Below, one piece after another: positions 43,868-52,196 of a DNA stretch of 64,000 nucleotides (positions within the stretch are counted from its first letter, which is position 1; every line of letters begins with the position of its first letter). The stretch is from Jeotgalicoccus marinus DSM 19772. Its GTDB lineage: Bacteria > Bacillota > Bacilli > Staphylococcales > Salinicoccaceae. The DNA is taken from NCBI RefSeq assembly GCF_000425825.1, contig NZ_AUEE01000007.1, positions 90,542 to 154,541 of the forward strand, given 5' to 3'. The translations under genes and the position numbers were made by a program. Below the pieces are notes generated by a model that searched no databases, was not told the origin of the DNA, and saw only the letters and a list, made by a program, of their open reading frames with translations.

Positions 43868-45274
43868 ATGGATGCTAAAATGTTAGCGAATAAGTATAAA
43901 GATGAATTAATTGAAGATTTGATGGGTCTGTTGGAAATTGACAGTGTAAAAGGGGAAAGTGAAGTAGATGCTCCAGTTGGCAATGGGCCAAAAAAAGCTT
44001 TGGAGTATATGCTTGAACTTGGTAAGAGAGACGGTCAAGAAACAAAAATGGTTGGTAATTTAGCGGGGCATATCGAATTCGGTCAAGGTGATGACCTATT
44101 CGGTATTTTAGGACATGTAGACGTTGTACCACCTGGCTCTGGTTGGACAACGCCACCATTTGAGCCAGTGATCAGGGACAATCAAATATACGCACGTGGC
44201 GTTCAAGATGATAAGGGGCCGACAATGGCAGCCTATTATGCCTTAAAAATTCTACAGGCAGAGGGTTATGAATTCAACCAACGTGTTCGGGTCATCATCG
44301 GTACTGATGAGGAATCGGATTGGGAATGCACAACGAGATATTTTGATACTGAAGAAATGCCGAGTGCTGGTTTTTCTCCTGATGCAGAGTTTCCAGTTAT
44401 TCACGGTGAAAAAGGTATCACTTCATTCAATATAGTACAAACTGAACTTGAAGATGAGTTCGTCGATGGTGATATTGAGCTTAAAGCATTTATATCTGGA
44501 GAACGCTATAATATGGTCCCAGAATCTGCTATGGCTAAATTAAAAGTGCTTGTTAACATGAGTGCGGTAATTCAATCATTTGAAGGTTATTTAAGGAAAA
44601 CTCAGTTGTCCGGAGATTACGAAATCGATAGTGGCTTTTTAAAACTGGAATTACAGGGACAAAGTGCGCATGGTTCGACTCCAGAAGAAGGGATTAATGC
44701 TGGAATAGAGCTATTACGATTCTTATATACTCTAGAACTCGATTCCAACGGGCGTCAATTTGTAAGCTTTGCAAATGACTATATTTTTGATAATTTTAAA
44801 GGGCAAGCTTTTAACATGGCACATCAGCACGAAGAATTAGGTGAGGTTAGTGTCAATACTGGAATGATTAACTATACGGAAGTTGACGGTGGCGATTTTG
44901 GTATCAACTTAAGATATCCACAAGGTTTAGATTTTGAAAAAAGAATCAAAGCTTTTAGGGACTTAATTAGTGAAAAAGGATTTAATATAGAAGATATTCA
45001 TGACCAAGTACCACACTATGTTGATAAGAATGATGACTTAGTTGTGACGCTTTTAGAGAGTTATCGTAGCCATGTGAATGATACGAGAGAAGCATTTACC
45101 ATTGGTGGGGGTACATACGCACGTACCTTAGAACGCGGTGTAGCCTTTGGTGCAATGTTTAAAAACACAGTAGATACGATGCATCAAAAGGATGAGCATA
45201 TGGATATAGACGAGTTGATTTTAGCTACTGCGATCTATATAGAAGCGATGTATCGTTTGACAGTAAAACATTAA
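43868..45274 (+). CDS. pepV: Dipeptidase PepV
   Basis: 468-residue M20A zinc dipeptidase cleaving a broad range of dipeptides in the cytoplasm. Metal-site motifs: LGHVDVVPPGSGWTTPPFEP, RGVQDDKGPTMAAYYALKIL, GTDEESDWECTTRYF and SPDAEFPVIHGEKG; substrate lid with QSAHGSTPEEGINAG and C-terminal FTIGGGTYARTLERGVAFGAMF. Length matches staphylococcal PepV. ATG 43868 follows GGGGGT; the upstream in-frame starts lie on or before it. In Staphylococcus dat follows; here a 308-base non-coding gap follows. Confidence 0.95.
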   Translation: MDAKMLANKYKDELIEDLMGLLEIDSVKGESEVDAPVGNGPKKALEYMLELGKRDGQETKMVGNLAGHIEFGQGDDLFGILGHVDVVPPGSGWTTPPFEPVIRDNQIYARGVQDDKGPTMAAYYALKILQAEGYEFNQRVRVIIGTDEESDWECTTRYFDTEEMPSAGFSPDAEFPVIHGEKGITSFNIVQTELEDEFVDGDIELKAFISGERYNMVPESAMAKLKVLVNMSAVIQSFEGYLRKTQLSGDYEIDSGFLKLELQGQSAHGSTPEEGINAGIELLRFLYTLELDSNGRQFVSFANDYIFDNFKGQAFNMAHQHEELGEVSVNTGMINYTEVDGGDFGINLRYPQGLDFEKRIKAFRDLISEKGFNIEDIHDQVPHYVDKNDDLVVTLLESYRSHVNDTREAFTIGGGTYARTLERGVAFGAMFKNTVDTMHQKDEHMDIDELILATAIYIEAMYRLTVKH

Positions 45275-45582
45275 TCAATTCAATAAAGTATTTAATTTAC
45301 TTATGAAAACTGGTATACTTGCATATGCTATTTATTAATTTAAGAGAATTAAATGTTCGGTGAAAAGTTAACGTTTAACAACATTTAGTTTTTCTATTTA
45401 ATAAAATCTTAGGTAAAATCACATTTATTCAGTACTAACATTGAGTTGGCAAAAGTATTCATTCTTTTGCTCTTGAAATAAAGCTATAAACGATATAAGA
45501 TTTTAAACACGAACTAAATTTGCGCTATCCAAGTACTTGCTAGCGCATTTTTTTATTTGAACGAGGAAACGAGGTGTGAGAA
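45275..45582 (+). other. 308-base structured intergenic region, possible leader or small RNA
   Basis: No protein frame with a ribosome site was found. A plausible promoter (TTTAAT, 17 bases, TATACT at about 45314) would drive a transcript of about 230 nt. It contains a hairpin GCAAAAG/CTTTTGC near 45449-45470 and ends in a strong intrinsic terminator at 45521-45555, only 28 bases before the ytmP start. It could be an attenuated leader of ytmP-trmB or an independent small RNA. The basis is pattern recognition only. Confidence 0.45.
45521..45555 (+). terminator. Intrinsic terminator upstream of ytmP
   Basis: TGCGCTA/TAGCGCA stem enclosing a TCCAAGTACTTGC loop that contains the inner palindrome AAGTACTT, followed by TTTTTTT. 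It does not follow any stop codon closely (247 bases after pepV), hence likely ends a separate RNA. Confidence 0.8.
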
Positions 45583-46374
45583 TTGGATCATTTCTATCAG
45601 CTCGGCTGGCAGTTAGATCCTTTAGGGGGCCCATCTGGGGAAGCTTACAAAGCAGAACAAGATGGTAGAAAGCTCTTCCTAAAGCGCAATGCCAGTCCTT
45701 TCCTTGCTGCCTTATCCGCCGAAGGTATCGTCCCTAAACTCGTTTGGACGAAACGAATCGAGACAGGAGAAGTCGTGACAGCGCAGCATTGGAAAAACGG
45801 CCGGGAGTTGACAAAAAGAGACATGGGTGGTGCAAGAGTCGCTGCTTTAATGAATAAAATTCATACGTCTCGTCAGTTGCTCACCATGTTAAAACGATTG
45901 GGCATGAAACCAATGCTTCCGGAAATATTACTAAACAAAATACAGTCATCATTGTCACCGAAAGTGAATGCTCACCATGTTGTTAGAGACGCGATCCAAT
46001 ATCTTGAGAACAGAGTGCCTACAATCGATGTTAAAGATTGTCGAGTATGTCACGGTGATGTTAATCATCACAATTGGTTATTGTCCGATACCGATGAGTT
46101 ATTCTTAGTGGACTGGGAAGGTGCAATGATTGCTGACCCTGCCATTGATTTAGGGATGATTTTATACCCTTACGTTGATCATTCAGAATGGCAAACTTGG
46201 CTTGATAATTACGGCGTTGAGTTAACGAACGACTTAAGAGCACGTATGAAGTGGTACACGTTTGTTCAAGCGATTACGATGATTCAATGGTATGAAGACC
46301 GTAAACGATTTACAGAAATGAACGATTGGATTTTATTCCTATCAAAAGTGATGGAGAAAGACAGTCTTATTTAA
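45583..46374 (+). CDS. ytmP: APH/choline-kinase-like phosphotransferase (YtmP)
   Basis: 263-residue kinase-fold protein of the aminoglycoside phosphotransferase superfamily. Catalytic loop CHGDVNHHNWLL (near residue 155) and metal-binding VDWEGAMIADPAIDLGMIL are intact; N-terminal LGGPSGEAYKAEQDGRKLFLKRNASPF forms the nucleotide lobe. The start is TTG 45583 behind GAGGTG. Gene order ytmP-trmB is conserved in Bacillales. Substrate is unknown. The preceding terminator suggests control by attenuation. Confidence 0.88.
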   Translation: MDHFYQLGWQLDPLGGPSGEAYKAEQDGRKLFLKRNASPFLAALSAEGIVPKLVWTKRIETGEVVTAQHWKNGRELTKRDMGGARVAALMNKIHTSRQLLTMLKRLGMKPMLPEILLNKIQSSLSPKVNAHHVVRDAIQYLENRVPTIDVKDCRVCHGDVNHHNWLLSDTDELFLVDWEGAMIADPAIDLGMILYPYVDHSEWQTWLDNYGVELTNDLRARMKWYTFVQAITMIQWYEDRKRFTEMNDWILFLSKVMEKDSLI

Positions 46375-46392
46375 AGTGAAAGAGTGAATACT

Positions 46393-47025
46393 TTGAGAAT
46401 GCGCAATAAACCATGGGCGTTTGACTACTTAGAGTCAAACGCTCATCTTGTGGATATTAATAATGAATATGCTAAAAAGATTAAGGACTTCTTTCCTGTC
46501 GACCGTGAACTTCATATTGAAGTGGGGACAGGTATGGGGACTTTTATTACTACGCTCGCGAGCCGTAACCCTGATATAAACTATGTAGGTATTGAGCTCG
46601 ATAAGAATGTTATGATTCGTGTCGTTGAAAAAGTAAAAGAACACGACTTAGATAATTTAAGGCTTGTCCTTTTAGATGCCAATACGATTACAGATTACTT
46701 CAACAGCGATGAAGTGGACAAAATCTACTTAAACTTCTCAGATCCTTGGCCTAAAAATCGACATGCTAAGAGAAGGTTAACGCATAGTGGGTTTTTATCG
46801 TCTTATAAAGAAATCTTAAAGGACGACTCTATAATCGAGTTTAAAACTGATAATAGAGGGCTATTTGAATATAGTTTACAGTCGATGAATGCGTTTGGCA
46901 TGAGATTTCAAGCACTTAATCTGGATGTACATGATAATGAACCAGAAGATAATATCAGAACTGAGTACGAGGAGAAATTCTCGAGCCGTGGTCATAAAAT
47001 ATACTGGATTCAAGCATCTTTCTAA
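46393..47025 (+). CDS. trmB: tRNA (guanine-N7-)-methyltransferase
   Basis: 210-residue SAM enzyme forming m7G46 in tRNA. SAM motif LHIEVGTGMGTFITTLA, the family signature YLNFSDPWPKNRHAKRRL, and the C-terminal TEYEEKFSSRGHKIYWIQA are complete. I chose TTG 46393 because it yields MRMRNKPWAFDYL, matching the conserved MRxRxKPWA start, with GAGTGA upstream; GTG 46384 is possible. Its stop codon lies in the loop of the terminator. Confidence 0.95.
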   Translation: MRMRNKPWAFDYLESNAHLVDINNEYAKKIKDFFPVDRELHIEVGTGMGTFITTLASRNPDINYVGIELDKNVMIRVVEKVKEHDLDNLRLVLLDANTITDYFNSDEVDKIYLNFSDPWPKNRHAKRRLTHSGFLSSYKEILKDDSIIEFKTDNRGLFEYSLQSMNAFGMRFQALNLDVHDNEPEDNIRTEYEEKFSSRGHKIYWIQASF

Positions 47026-47042
47026 GGAAAGGTGCTTTTTTA
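47012..47042 (+). terminator. trmB terminator containing the stop codon
   Basis: AAGCATCTTTC/GAAAGGTGCTT with the stop codon TAA in the four-base loop, then TTTTTT. The last codons of trmB form the 5' arm. Confidence 0.88.
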
Positions 47043-47109
47043 TATTCGTGTATTATCCTATAAAGAATGTTAAAATAATAGGATAAGAAGAATAGAGTGG
47101 AGGAATATG

Positions 47110-48303
47110 ATGACACAGTTCAATTTTGATAAACACACCACGCGTGAAGGTACATATAGTGTGCAATACGACGGCACAGAAGCTTTATTTGGACAGACAG
47201 GCCTAGCACCATTTTGGATTGCCGATATGGATATCCAAACACCAGAAGTAATTCGCGACGCGATTAAAGCGCGTCTAGATAATGGGATATTTGGCTACAC
47301 AATGTGGCAGAATGAGCGTTTTTATGGGCCGATTAAACATTGGTGGAAGACTCGTTTTAATGTCGAGCTTGATAATGATAATATCCACTATGCAGCTTCA
47401 GTTTTATACACTGTAGGTGAAGTAATCAGACAAGTGACGGAGGAAGGTGATGGCGTCATTCTAACGACACCTTCATACAATTCATTCCCTAATTTAATTA
47501 AAGGAAATGATAGAAAGATTGTGGAATCCCCTTTAATTTACGATGCTGAAGTTAAAGAATACTTCTTAGACGTAGAAGGCTTCACTAAACTTTGTGAAGA
47601 CGATTCAGTCACGCTTTATATTCACTGTAATCCTCATAATCCAACAGGCAAAGTTTGGTCTAAAACAGAATTAGAAACCATTAAAGGTATTTGCCAGGAC
47701 AATAATGTGTATTTGATTAGCGATGAAATCCATATGGACTTTGTAAGACCTAAGGAAGATTTTGTATCAATGGTTTCCTTAATCAATGAAAATGATCCTG
47801 TATTAATTACAACTGGCCTTGGTAAATCGTTTAACCTGGCAAGCTTACCTCATTCGTATTTCCTAACTAAAGATAGAAACATTACACAGGATATTAATAA
47901 AGCTATGGGGGGACGCTATAACGTAAATACAGCTTCCAGTCTCGCCTTAGCAGCAATCGAAGCCGCTTATAATGAATGCGGTGAATGGATGGACGAATTG
48001 AACGTTTATATTGAGGGCAATTTTAAATATATTAGCGACTATATCGATGAACATCTCGCTGATGATTTATCATTTGATATTCCAAAAGCGACATACTTAG
48101 GGTGGATTAGTTTTGAAAAATCAGGATTGGATGCTGACCTTGTTCACAAAGCACTTGTTGAAATTGGGGGTATTGCTGTCTCACCAGGTAAGTTGTATTT
48201 AGATCATGAAAATAAGCACTTCAGATTTAATGCAGCATCACCTAGATACAGAATTGAAGATGGTTTAGAGAGAATTAGAAAAACTTTCGAACAGATAAAA
48301 TAA
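47110..48303 (+). CDS. PLP-dependent aminotransferase/cystathionine beta-lyase, MalY/PatB family
   Basis: 397-residue fold-type I PLP enzyme. PLP contacts: HCNPHNPTGKVW, SDEIHMDFV and the Schiff-base lysine in TTGLGKSFNLASLPHSYF (usually SKTFN). N-terminal FWIADMDIQTPEVI is the MalY/PatB signature. Members split cystathionine or other C-S substrates. ATG 47110 is preferred to 47107 because GGAGG lies 6 rather than 3 bases before it. It stands alone between two terminators. Confidence 0.88.
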   Translation: MTQFNFDKHTTREGTYSVQYDGTEALFGQTGLAPFWIADMDIQTPEVIRDAIKARLDNGIFGYTMWQNERFYGPIKHWWKTRFNVELDNDNIHYAASVLYTVGEVIRQVTEEGDGVILTTPSYNSFPNLIKGNDRKIVESPLIYDAEVKEYFLDVEGFTKLCEDDSVTLYIHCNPHNPTGKVWSKTELETIKGICQDNNVYLISDEIHMDFVRPKEDFVSMVSLINENDPVLITTGLGKSFNLASLPHSYFLTKDRNITQDINKAMGGRYNVNTASSLALAAIEAAYNECGEWMDELNVYIEGNFKYISDYIDEHLADDLSFDIPKATYLGWISFEKSGLDADLVHKALVEIGGIAVSPGKLYLDHENKHFRFNAASPRYRIEDGLERIRKTFEQIK

Positions 48304-48305
48304 AA

Positions 48306-48343
48306 AAATCATGGAGATTACTGAATAGTAATCTCCATGATTT
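48306..48343. terminator. Bidirectional terminator overlapping the stop of the minus-strand gene
   Basis: AAATCATGGAGATTACT pairs with AGTAATCTCCATGATTT; A-run before and T-rich after. It contains the stop (48318) of the convergent small protein. Confidence 0.88.
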
Positions 48344-48614
48344 CAGCTGTATAAGGGTCAGCTAGGAAGTTATACTTCACAGCATTGTCATCGTTACCGA
48401 CATGTAAAACCCCACTGATTGTATTTGTGTTGAGTCCGAAACGGTTTCTTCCGTCTGCTTGATAGTCTAATGAGATAAATGAAATATCCTCAAATTGTAG
48501 ATGAAGATTATCAACAATTTTCTTAGTGTCGACTCTACGATGTAGACTCAACCACACAATTAATGGCACTACAGTCACAGCTAATAATGTAAATATAATT
48601 AAATTACGCTTCAT
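48318..48614 (-). CDS. Small membrane-anchored or secreted hypothetical protein
   Basis: 98 residues: a basic N-terminus and membrane helix (KRNLIIFTLLAVTVVPLIVWLSL), then a soluble domain of about 70 residues (VDTKKIVDNLHLQFEDISFISLDYQADGRNRFGLNTNTISGVLHV) with alternating strand pattern. No cleavage site is convincing, so an anchored extracellular domain is likely. Counterparts of this size occur near ytoP in staphylococci, but I cannot name a function. ATG follows AAGGAGGA. Confidence 0.75.
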   Translation of the reverse strand: MKRNLIIFTLLAVTVVPLIVWLSLHRRVDTKKIVDNLHLQFEDISFISLDYQADGRNRFGLNTNTISGVLHVGNDDNAVKYNFLADPYTAEIMEITIQ

Positions 48615-48684
48615 ATGTACATCCTCCTTAAAGCTCAGTTTACCATAGAATATAAGGGAAATAACAAGAAAAAGGGGTAATTTT

Positions 48685-49758
48685 ATGGAACTATCACAAA
48701 AGACTTTAGAAAGAATGAAAACTTTAACGGAACTTCACGGTGCACCAGGGTTTGAAGATCAAGTTAGAGATTATATGAGAAGAGAGTTAAAAGACAATGC
48801 AGATGAACTAATCCAAGATGGTCTTGGAGGTATCTTTGCAGTTAAAAGAAGTAAGAAAGAGAATGCACCAAAAGTCATGGTAGCTGCACACATGGACGAG
48901 GTTGGCTTCATGGTCACTGAGTTAACAGATAATGGATTCATCAAATTTACACCACTAGGTGGATGGTCAACAGATGTTTTGTTAAGTCAACGTTTTAGTG
49001 TTCGAACTTCAGACAATGAGGAAATTACTGGTGTAATTGGTAGTGTCCCAGTTCATTTTAGAAGAGGAAACAATAAGGAAACTAAAATTGAGGACATGCT
49101 GCTTGATGTCGGTGCAGATTCTAAAGAAGAACTTCTAGAGATGGGAATTAATTTAGGCGACTCAATCGTACCTAAAGTTGATTTCCAAGTACTTAAAAAT
49201 GAGAAGAAAATACTCGCTAAGGCCTGGGACAATCGTTATGGCTGCTTAATTGCCATTGAAGTCTTAGAGGCACTTAAAGATGTAGAATTAGACTGTGACT
49301 TATACATTGGAGCAAATGTTCAAGAAGAAGTCGGTCTTCGTGGTGCGAAAGCAAGTGCGAATTTAGTACAGCCAGATATTGCTTATGTTGTTGATTGTTC
49401 ACCAGCAAACGACATGTTAGGTAAGAAAGATGACATGGGTAAAATTGGACAAGGCACATTATTGAGACTGATGGACAGAACAATGATTTTAGCGCCTAAG
49501 ATGAGACAGTTCTTAATAGACACAGCTGAAGAAAATGATATTAAGTACCAATACTATACTTCACCAGGTGGAACAGATGCAGGGAGTATCCATGTATCTA
49601 ATGATGGTGTCGTGAGTGCTGTAGTCGGAATTTGTTCCCGCTATATTCATACTGCAAACTTGATAATTAATTACGAAGATTATCTTCATGCAAATAAATT
49701 GTTAACTGAACTAATTAAAAAATCAAATAGAGAAACAATTGAAGAACTAAGAGGATAA
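48685..49758 (+). CDS. ytoP: M42-family aminopeptidase (YtoP)
   Basis: 357-residue dinuclear-metal aminopeptidase/glucanase-like protein of family M42. Motifs: HGAPGFEDQVRDYM, MVAAHMDEVGFMV (first metal His/Asp), AWDNRYGCLIAIEVL, NVQEEVGLRGAKASA (catalytic Glu-Glu), DCSPAND and SPGGTDAGSIHVSNDGV. Active site complete. The ribosome site is AAAGGGG. The next gene begins 3 bases after its stop, so they are cotranscribed. In bacilli this gene opens the ytoP-ytpQ-ytpR-FtsK-like row. Confidence 0.93.
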   Translation: MELSQKTLERMKTLTELHGAPGFEDQVRDYMRRELKDNADELIQDGLGGIFAVKRSKKENAPKVMVAAHMDEVGFMVTELTDNGFIKFTPLGGWSTDVLLSQRFSVRTSDNEEITGVIGSVPVHFRRGNNKETKIEDMLLDVGADSKEELLEMGINLGDSIVPKVDFQVLKNEKKILAKAWDNRYGCLIAIEVLEALKDVELDCDLYIGANVQEEVGLRGAKASANLVQPDIAYVVDCSPANDMLGKKDDMGKIGQGTLLRLMDRTMILAPKMRQFLIDTAEENDIKYQYYTSPGGTDAGSIHVSNDGVVSAVVGICSRYIHTANLIINYEDYLHANKLLTELIKKSNRETIEELRG

Positions 49759-49761
49759 ACG

Positions 49762-50751
49762 ATGAAGAAAATATTACATCGATGGTTTATCGAAGCGATG
49801 AGCTTTATGGCGTTAGGCTTGTTTGGATCCTTAATCATCGGTTTGATTATAAATACTATCGCTAAATACATCCCTATCTTAAGTGGGTTTTCAGCCATCG
49901 GAGACGCGGCTCAGAGTGTTACAGGTGCCGCCATTGGTGCAGCAATCGCTTATGGTTTAAAATCCCCACCACTCGTTATATTTTCAACACTTGCAGTCAG
50001 TCAATATTCTTATGACCTAGGTGGTGCAGCAGCATCTTATATTGTGGCACTGATTGTGATAGAGCTCGCAAGATTATATCAGAGTAAAACAAAGCTTGAT
50101 ATCATCATCACCCCTTTATTAACCTTAACAATTGGGCTCTTTAGTGCCTCCTTTATTGGTGAGGCTGTAGGTGGCGTGATGACAGGTCTTGGTGACATTA
50201 TCATGTTTTCAACAGACCAACAACCTTTTGTTATGGGTGTCTTGGTCAGTGTCGTGTTCGGAGTGACGCTCACTGCACCATTATCTAGTGCTGCCTTGGC
50301 TTTAATGTTAGATTTAAATGGATTAGCAGCTGCTTCAGCAGTCATTGGATGTTGTTGTCACATGGTCGGTTTAGCTGCGATGAGCTATAAAGATAATGGT
50401 ATTTCTGGTGTGATCTCTATAGGGGTAGGTACATCGATGTTACAAGTACCAAATATTCTAAGAAATCCATTTATCATCATACCACCAGTATTATCGAGTG
50501 CGATCATTGCACCGATTATGACTGTGTTTTTCCCCATGGCTAACAATGCTGCTGGTGCAGGAATGGGAACGAGCGGTTTTGTTGGTCAAATAATGGCGAT
50601 TGAAACGATGGGCTTATCAGTATCAACAATCGTTTTGATATCAGTATTTCATATTATTTTACCTCTGATTATTACTTTGATATTCTATAAGCTGTTTAGT
50701 CACTTCGGCTTTATAAAAGCGGGAGATCAAGTGATACGTTTAGGGAAATAA
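49762..50751 (+). CDS. PTS IIC-like integral membrane protein
   Basis: 329-residue polytopic membrane protein of the PTS_EIIC_2 family (PF13303-like), nine or ten helices, very glycine/alanine-rich. Recognisable blocks: FMALGLFGSLIIGLIINTIAKYIP, GAAIGAAIAYGLKSPPLVIFS, PFVMGVLVSVVFGVTLTAPLSSAA and NPFIIIPPVLSSAIIAPIMTVFFP. No IIA or IIB gene is near, so PTS-dependent sugar transport is doubtful; a stand-alone carrier is possible. It occupies the place where bacilli carry the thioredoxin-like ytpP. Confidence 0.82.
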   Translation: MKKILHRWFIEAMSFMALGLFGSLIIGLIINTIAKYIPILSGFSAIGDAAQSVTGAAIGAAIAYGLKSPPLVIFSTLAVSQYSYDLGGAAASYIVALIVIELARLYQSKTKLDIIITPLLTLTIGLFSASFIGEAVGGVMTGLGDIIMFSTDQQPFVMGVLVSVVFGVTLTAPLSSAALALMLDLNGLAAASAVIGCCCHMVGLAAMSYKDNGISGVISIGVGTSMLQVPNILRNPFIIIPPVLSSAIIAPIMTVFFPMANNAAGAGMGTSGFVGQIMAIETMGLSVSTIVLISVFHIILPLIITLIFYKLFSHFGFIKAGDQVIRLGK

Positions 50752-50766
50752 ATGTAGGAGGTCACC

Positions 50767-51585
50767 ATGAATATATATAAATTTAAAAACTTAATTATTG
50801 AAAAATTGAATGAAAAAAATCTTGAGTTTAAAGAAAAGTTTGATAGGGAAGAAGAAACACTCAGAGTTGAGAGAACAGATAATGGAAAGGGCATTACAGT
50901 AGCCTTGTCTAAAGCTTTAACAAAGGCGAAGAATGACGGTTCTCTCATTGATGAAATTGTCTATTATATTGATGAGTCACTCAGAAGAATGGGTGAAGAA
51001 TCGATTGATCCAAAAGACGCGATGGTTTACCCAGTCATCCGTGCGACTAGTTTCCCAACTGAAACTAAGGATGGTAAACACTTTATTGTTGAAGCACATA
51101 CGAATGAAACTAATATCTATTATGCGATTGATTTCGAAAAGAGCTATCGACTCATTGATGAAAGTCTACTAGAAGAAATGAGCATGTCAAAAGAAGACAT
51201 GAAGGTGCTTGCAAATAACAACTTAAAGAATTTAAAAATCGACTTGAAGAAGGAAACGATTCAAGAAAATGACTTTTATTTCGTCAATCACAACGACGGT
51301 TATGATGCTTCTAGAATATTAAATGTTGATTTTTTAAATGATATGTTGAGTCAAACAGAAGGTGAAATGTTAGTTGGACTGCCTCACCAAGATGTGTTGA
51401 TTATTGCAGATTGTAAAAATAATGTTGGTTATGACATCATGGCTCAAATGATGATGCAGTATTTTGCAGAAGGTCTAACACCAATTACGTCGCTGTCGTT
51501 CTCTTATGACGGAGATAAGCTTCAACCAGTGTTTATTCTAGGGAAACAAAGGAACTATAATAAAAAGAAAAATGATGAAGAATAG
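50767..51585 (+). CDS. ytpQ: DUF1444 protein (YtpQ)
   Basis: 272-residue soluble protein of DUF1444. Typical: N-terminal [61 protein letters not shown] and C-terminal [27 protein letters not shown]. Function unknown in all organisms. It follows the IIC-like gene by 15 bases with TAGGAGG and precedes ytpR by 11 bases. Confidence 0.92.
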   Translation: MNIYKFKNLIIEKLNEKNLEFKEKFDREEETLRVERTDNGKGITVALSKALTKAKNDGSLIDEIVYYIDESLRRMGEESIDPKDAMVYPVIRATSFPTETKDGKHFIVEAHTNETNIYYAIDFEKSYRLIDESLLEEMSMSKEDMKVLANNNLKNLKIDLKKETIQENDFYFVNHNDGYDASRILNVDFLNDMLSQTEGEMLVGLPHQDVLIIADCKNNVGYDIMAQMMMQYFAEGLTPITSLSFSYDGDKLQPVFILGKQRNYNKKKNDEE

Positions 51586-51596
51586 AGGGAATACTT

Positions 51597-52181
51597 TTGA
51601 GAATCACATACAATAAAGATCATATCGGTGATGTTTTACTTGTCACGATGAAAAAAGCAGATACAGTTTCATATGATACCAGAGGCGATATTACGTTAAT
51701 CAAAGATGGCAATGAAGTTATTGGTTTAAATATCTTCAACGCTTCAAGTCATTTTGACAATTTAGATACATCTTACAAAGACTATGAAAAAATGGTGCCT
51801 TTGATCAACGAACTTTTATCAAAAAATGATATTGAGTCTCTCGAATTTGATCTAAAGCCTAAATTTATAGTAGGTAAAGTAATAGAGAAGACACCACACC
51901 CAGATGCTGATAAACTAAATGTAACAAAAGTTGATGTAGGGACTGAACTATTACAGATCGTCTGTGGGGCCCCGAATGTTGATGTAGAACAAAAAGTTGT
52001 CGTGGCATGTAATGGTGCGATTATGCCAAATGGTCTTTATATTAAGCCGTCTGTCTTACGTGGTGTAAATTCAAACGGTATGATTTGTTCTAAAAAGGAA
52101 TTGAACTTAGAAGATGACGGGGTAAAAGGTATCTACGTCCTCGATGATAGTTATAATGTCGGAGAAATTTTTTCAGTCTAG
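51597..52181 (+). CDS. ytpR: tRNA-binding (EMAP) domain protein YtpR
   Basis: 194-residue protein. N-terminal domain of about 90 residues (DUF4479-like), then an EMAP/OB-fold tRNA-binding domain: [79 protein letters not shown], nearly identical in pattern to the N-terminal domain of PheT. It probably binds tRNA or structured RNA. Start is TTG 51597 behind AGAGGGA. Part of the ytpQ-ytpR-FtsK-like-murC row. Confidence 0.93.
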   Translation: MRITYNKDHIGDVLLVTMKKADTVSYDTRGDITLIKDGNEVIGLNIFNASSHFDNLDTSYKDYEKMVPLINELLSKNDIESLEFDLKPKFIVGKVIEKTPHPDADKLNVTKVDVGTELLQIVCGAPNVDVEQKVVVACNGAIMPNGLYIKPSVLRGVNSNGMICSKKELNLEDDGVKGIYVLDDSYNVGEIFSV

Positions 52182-52196
52182 TAAAGGTGTGATGAA

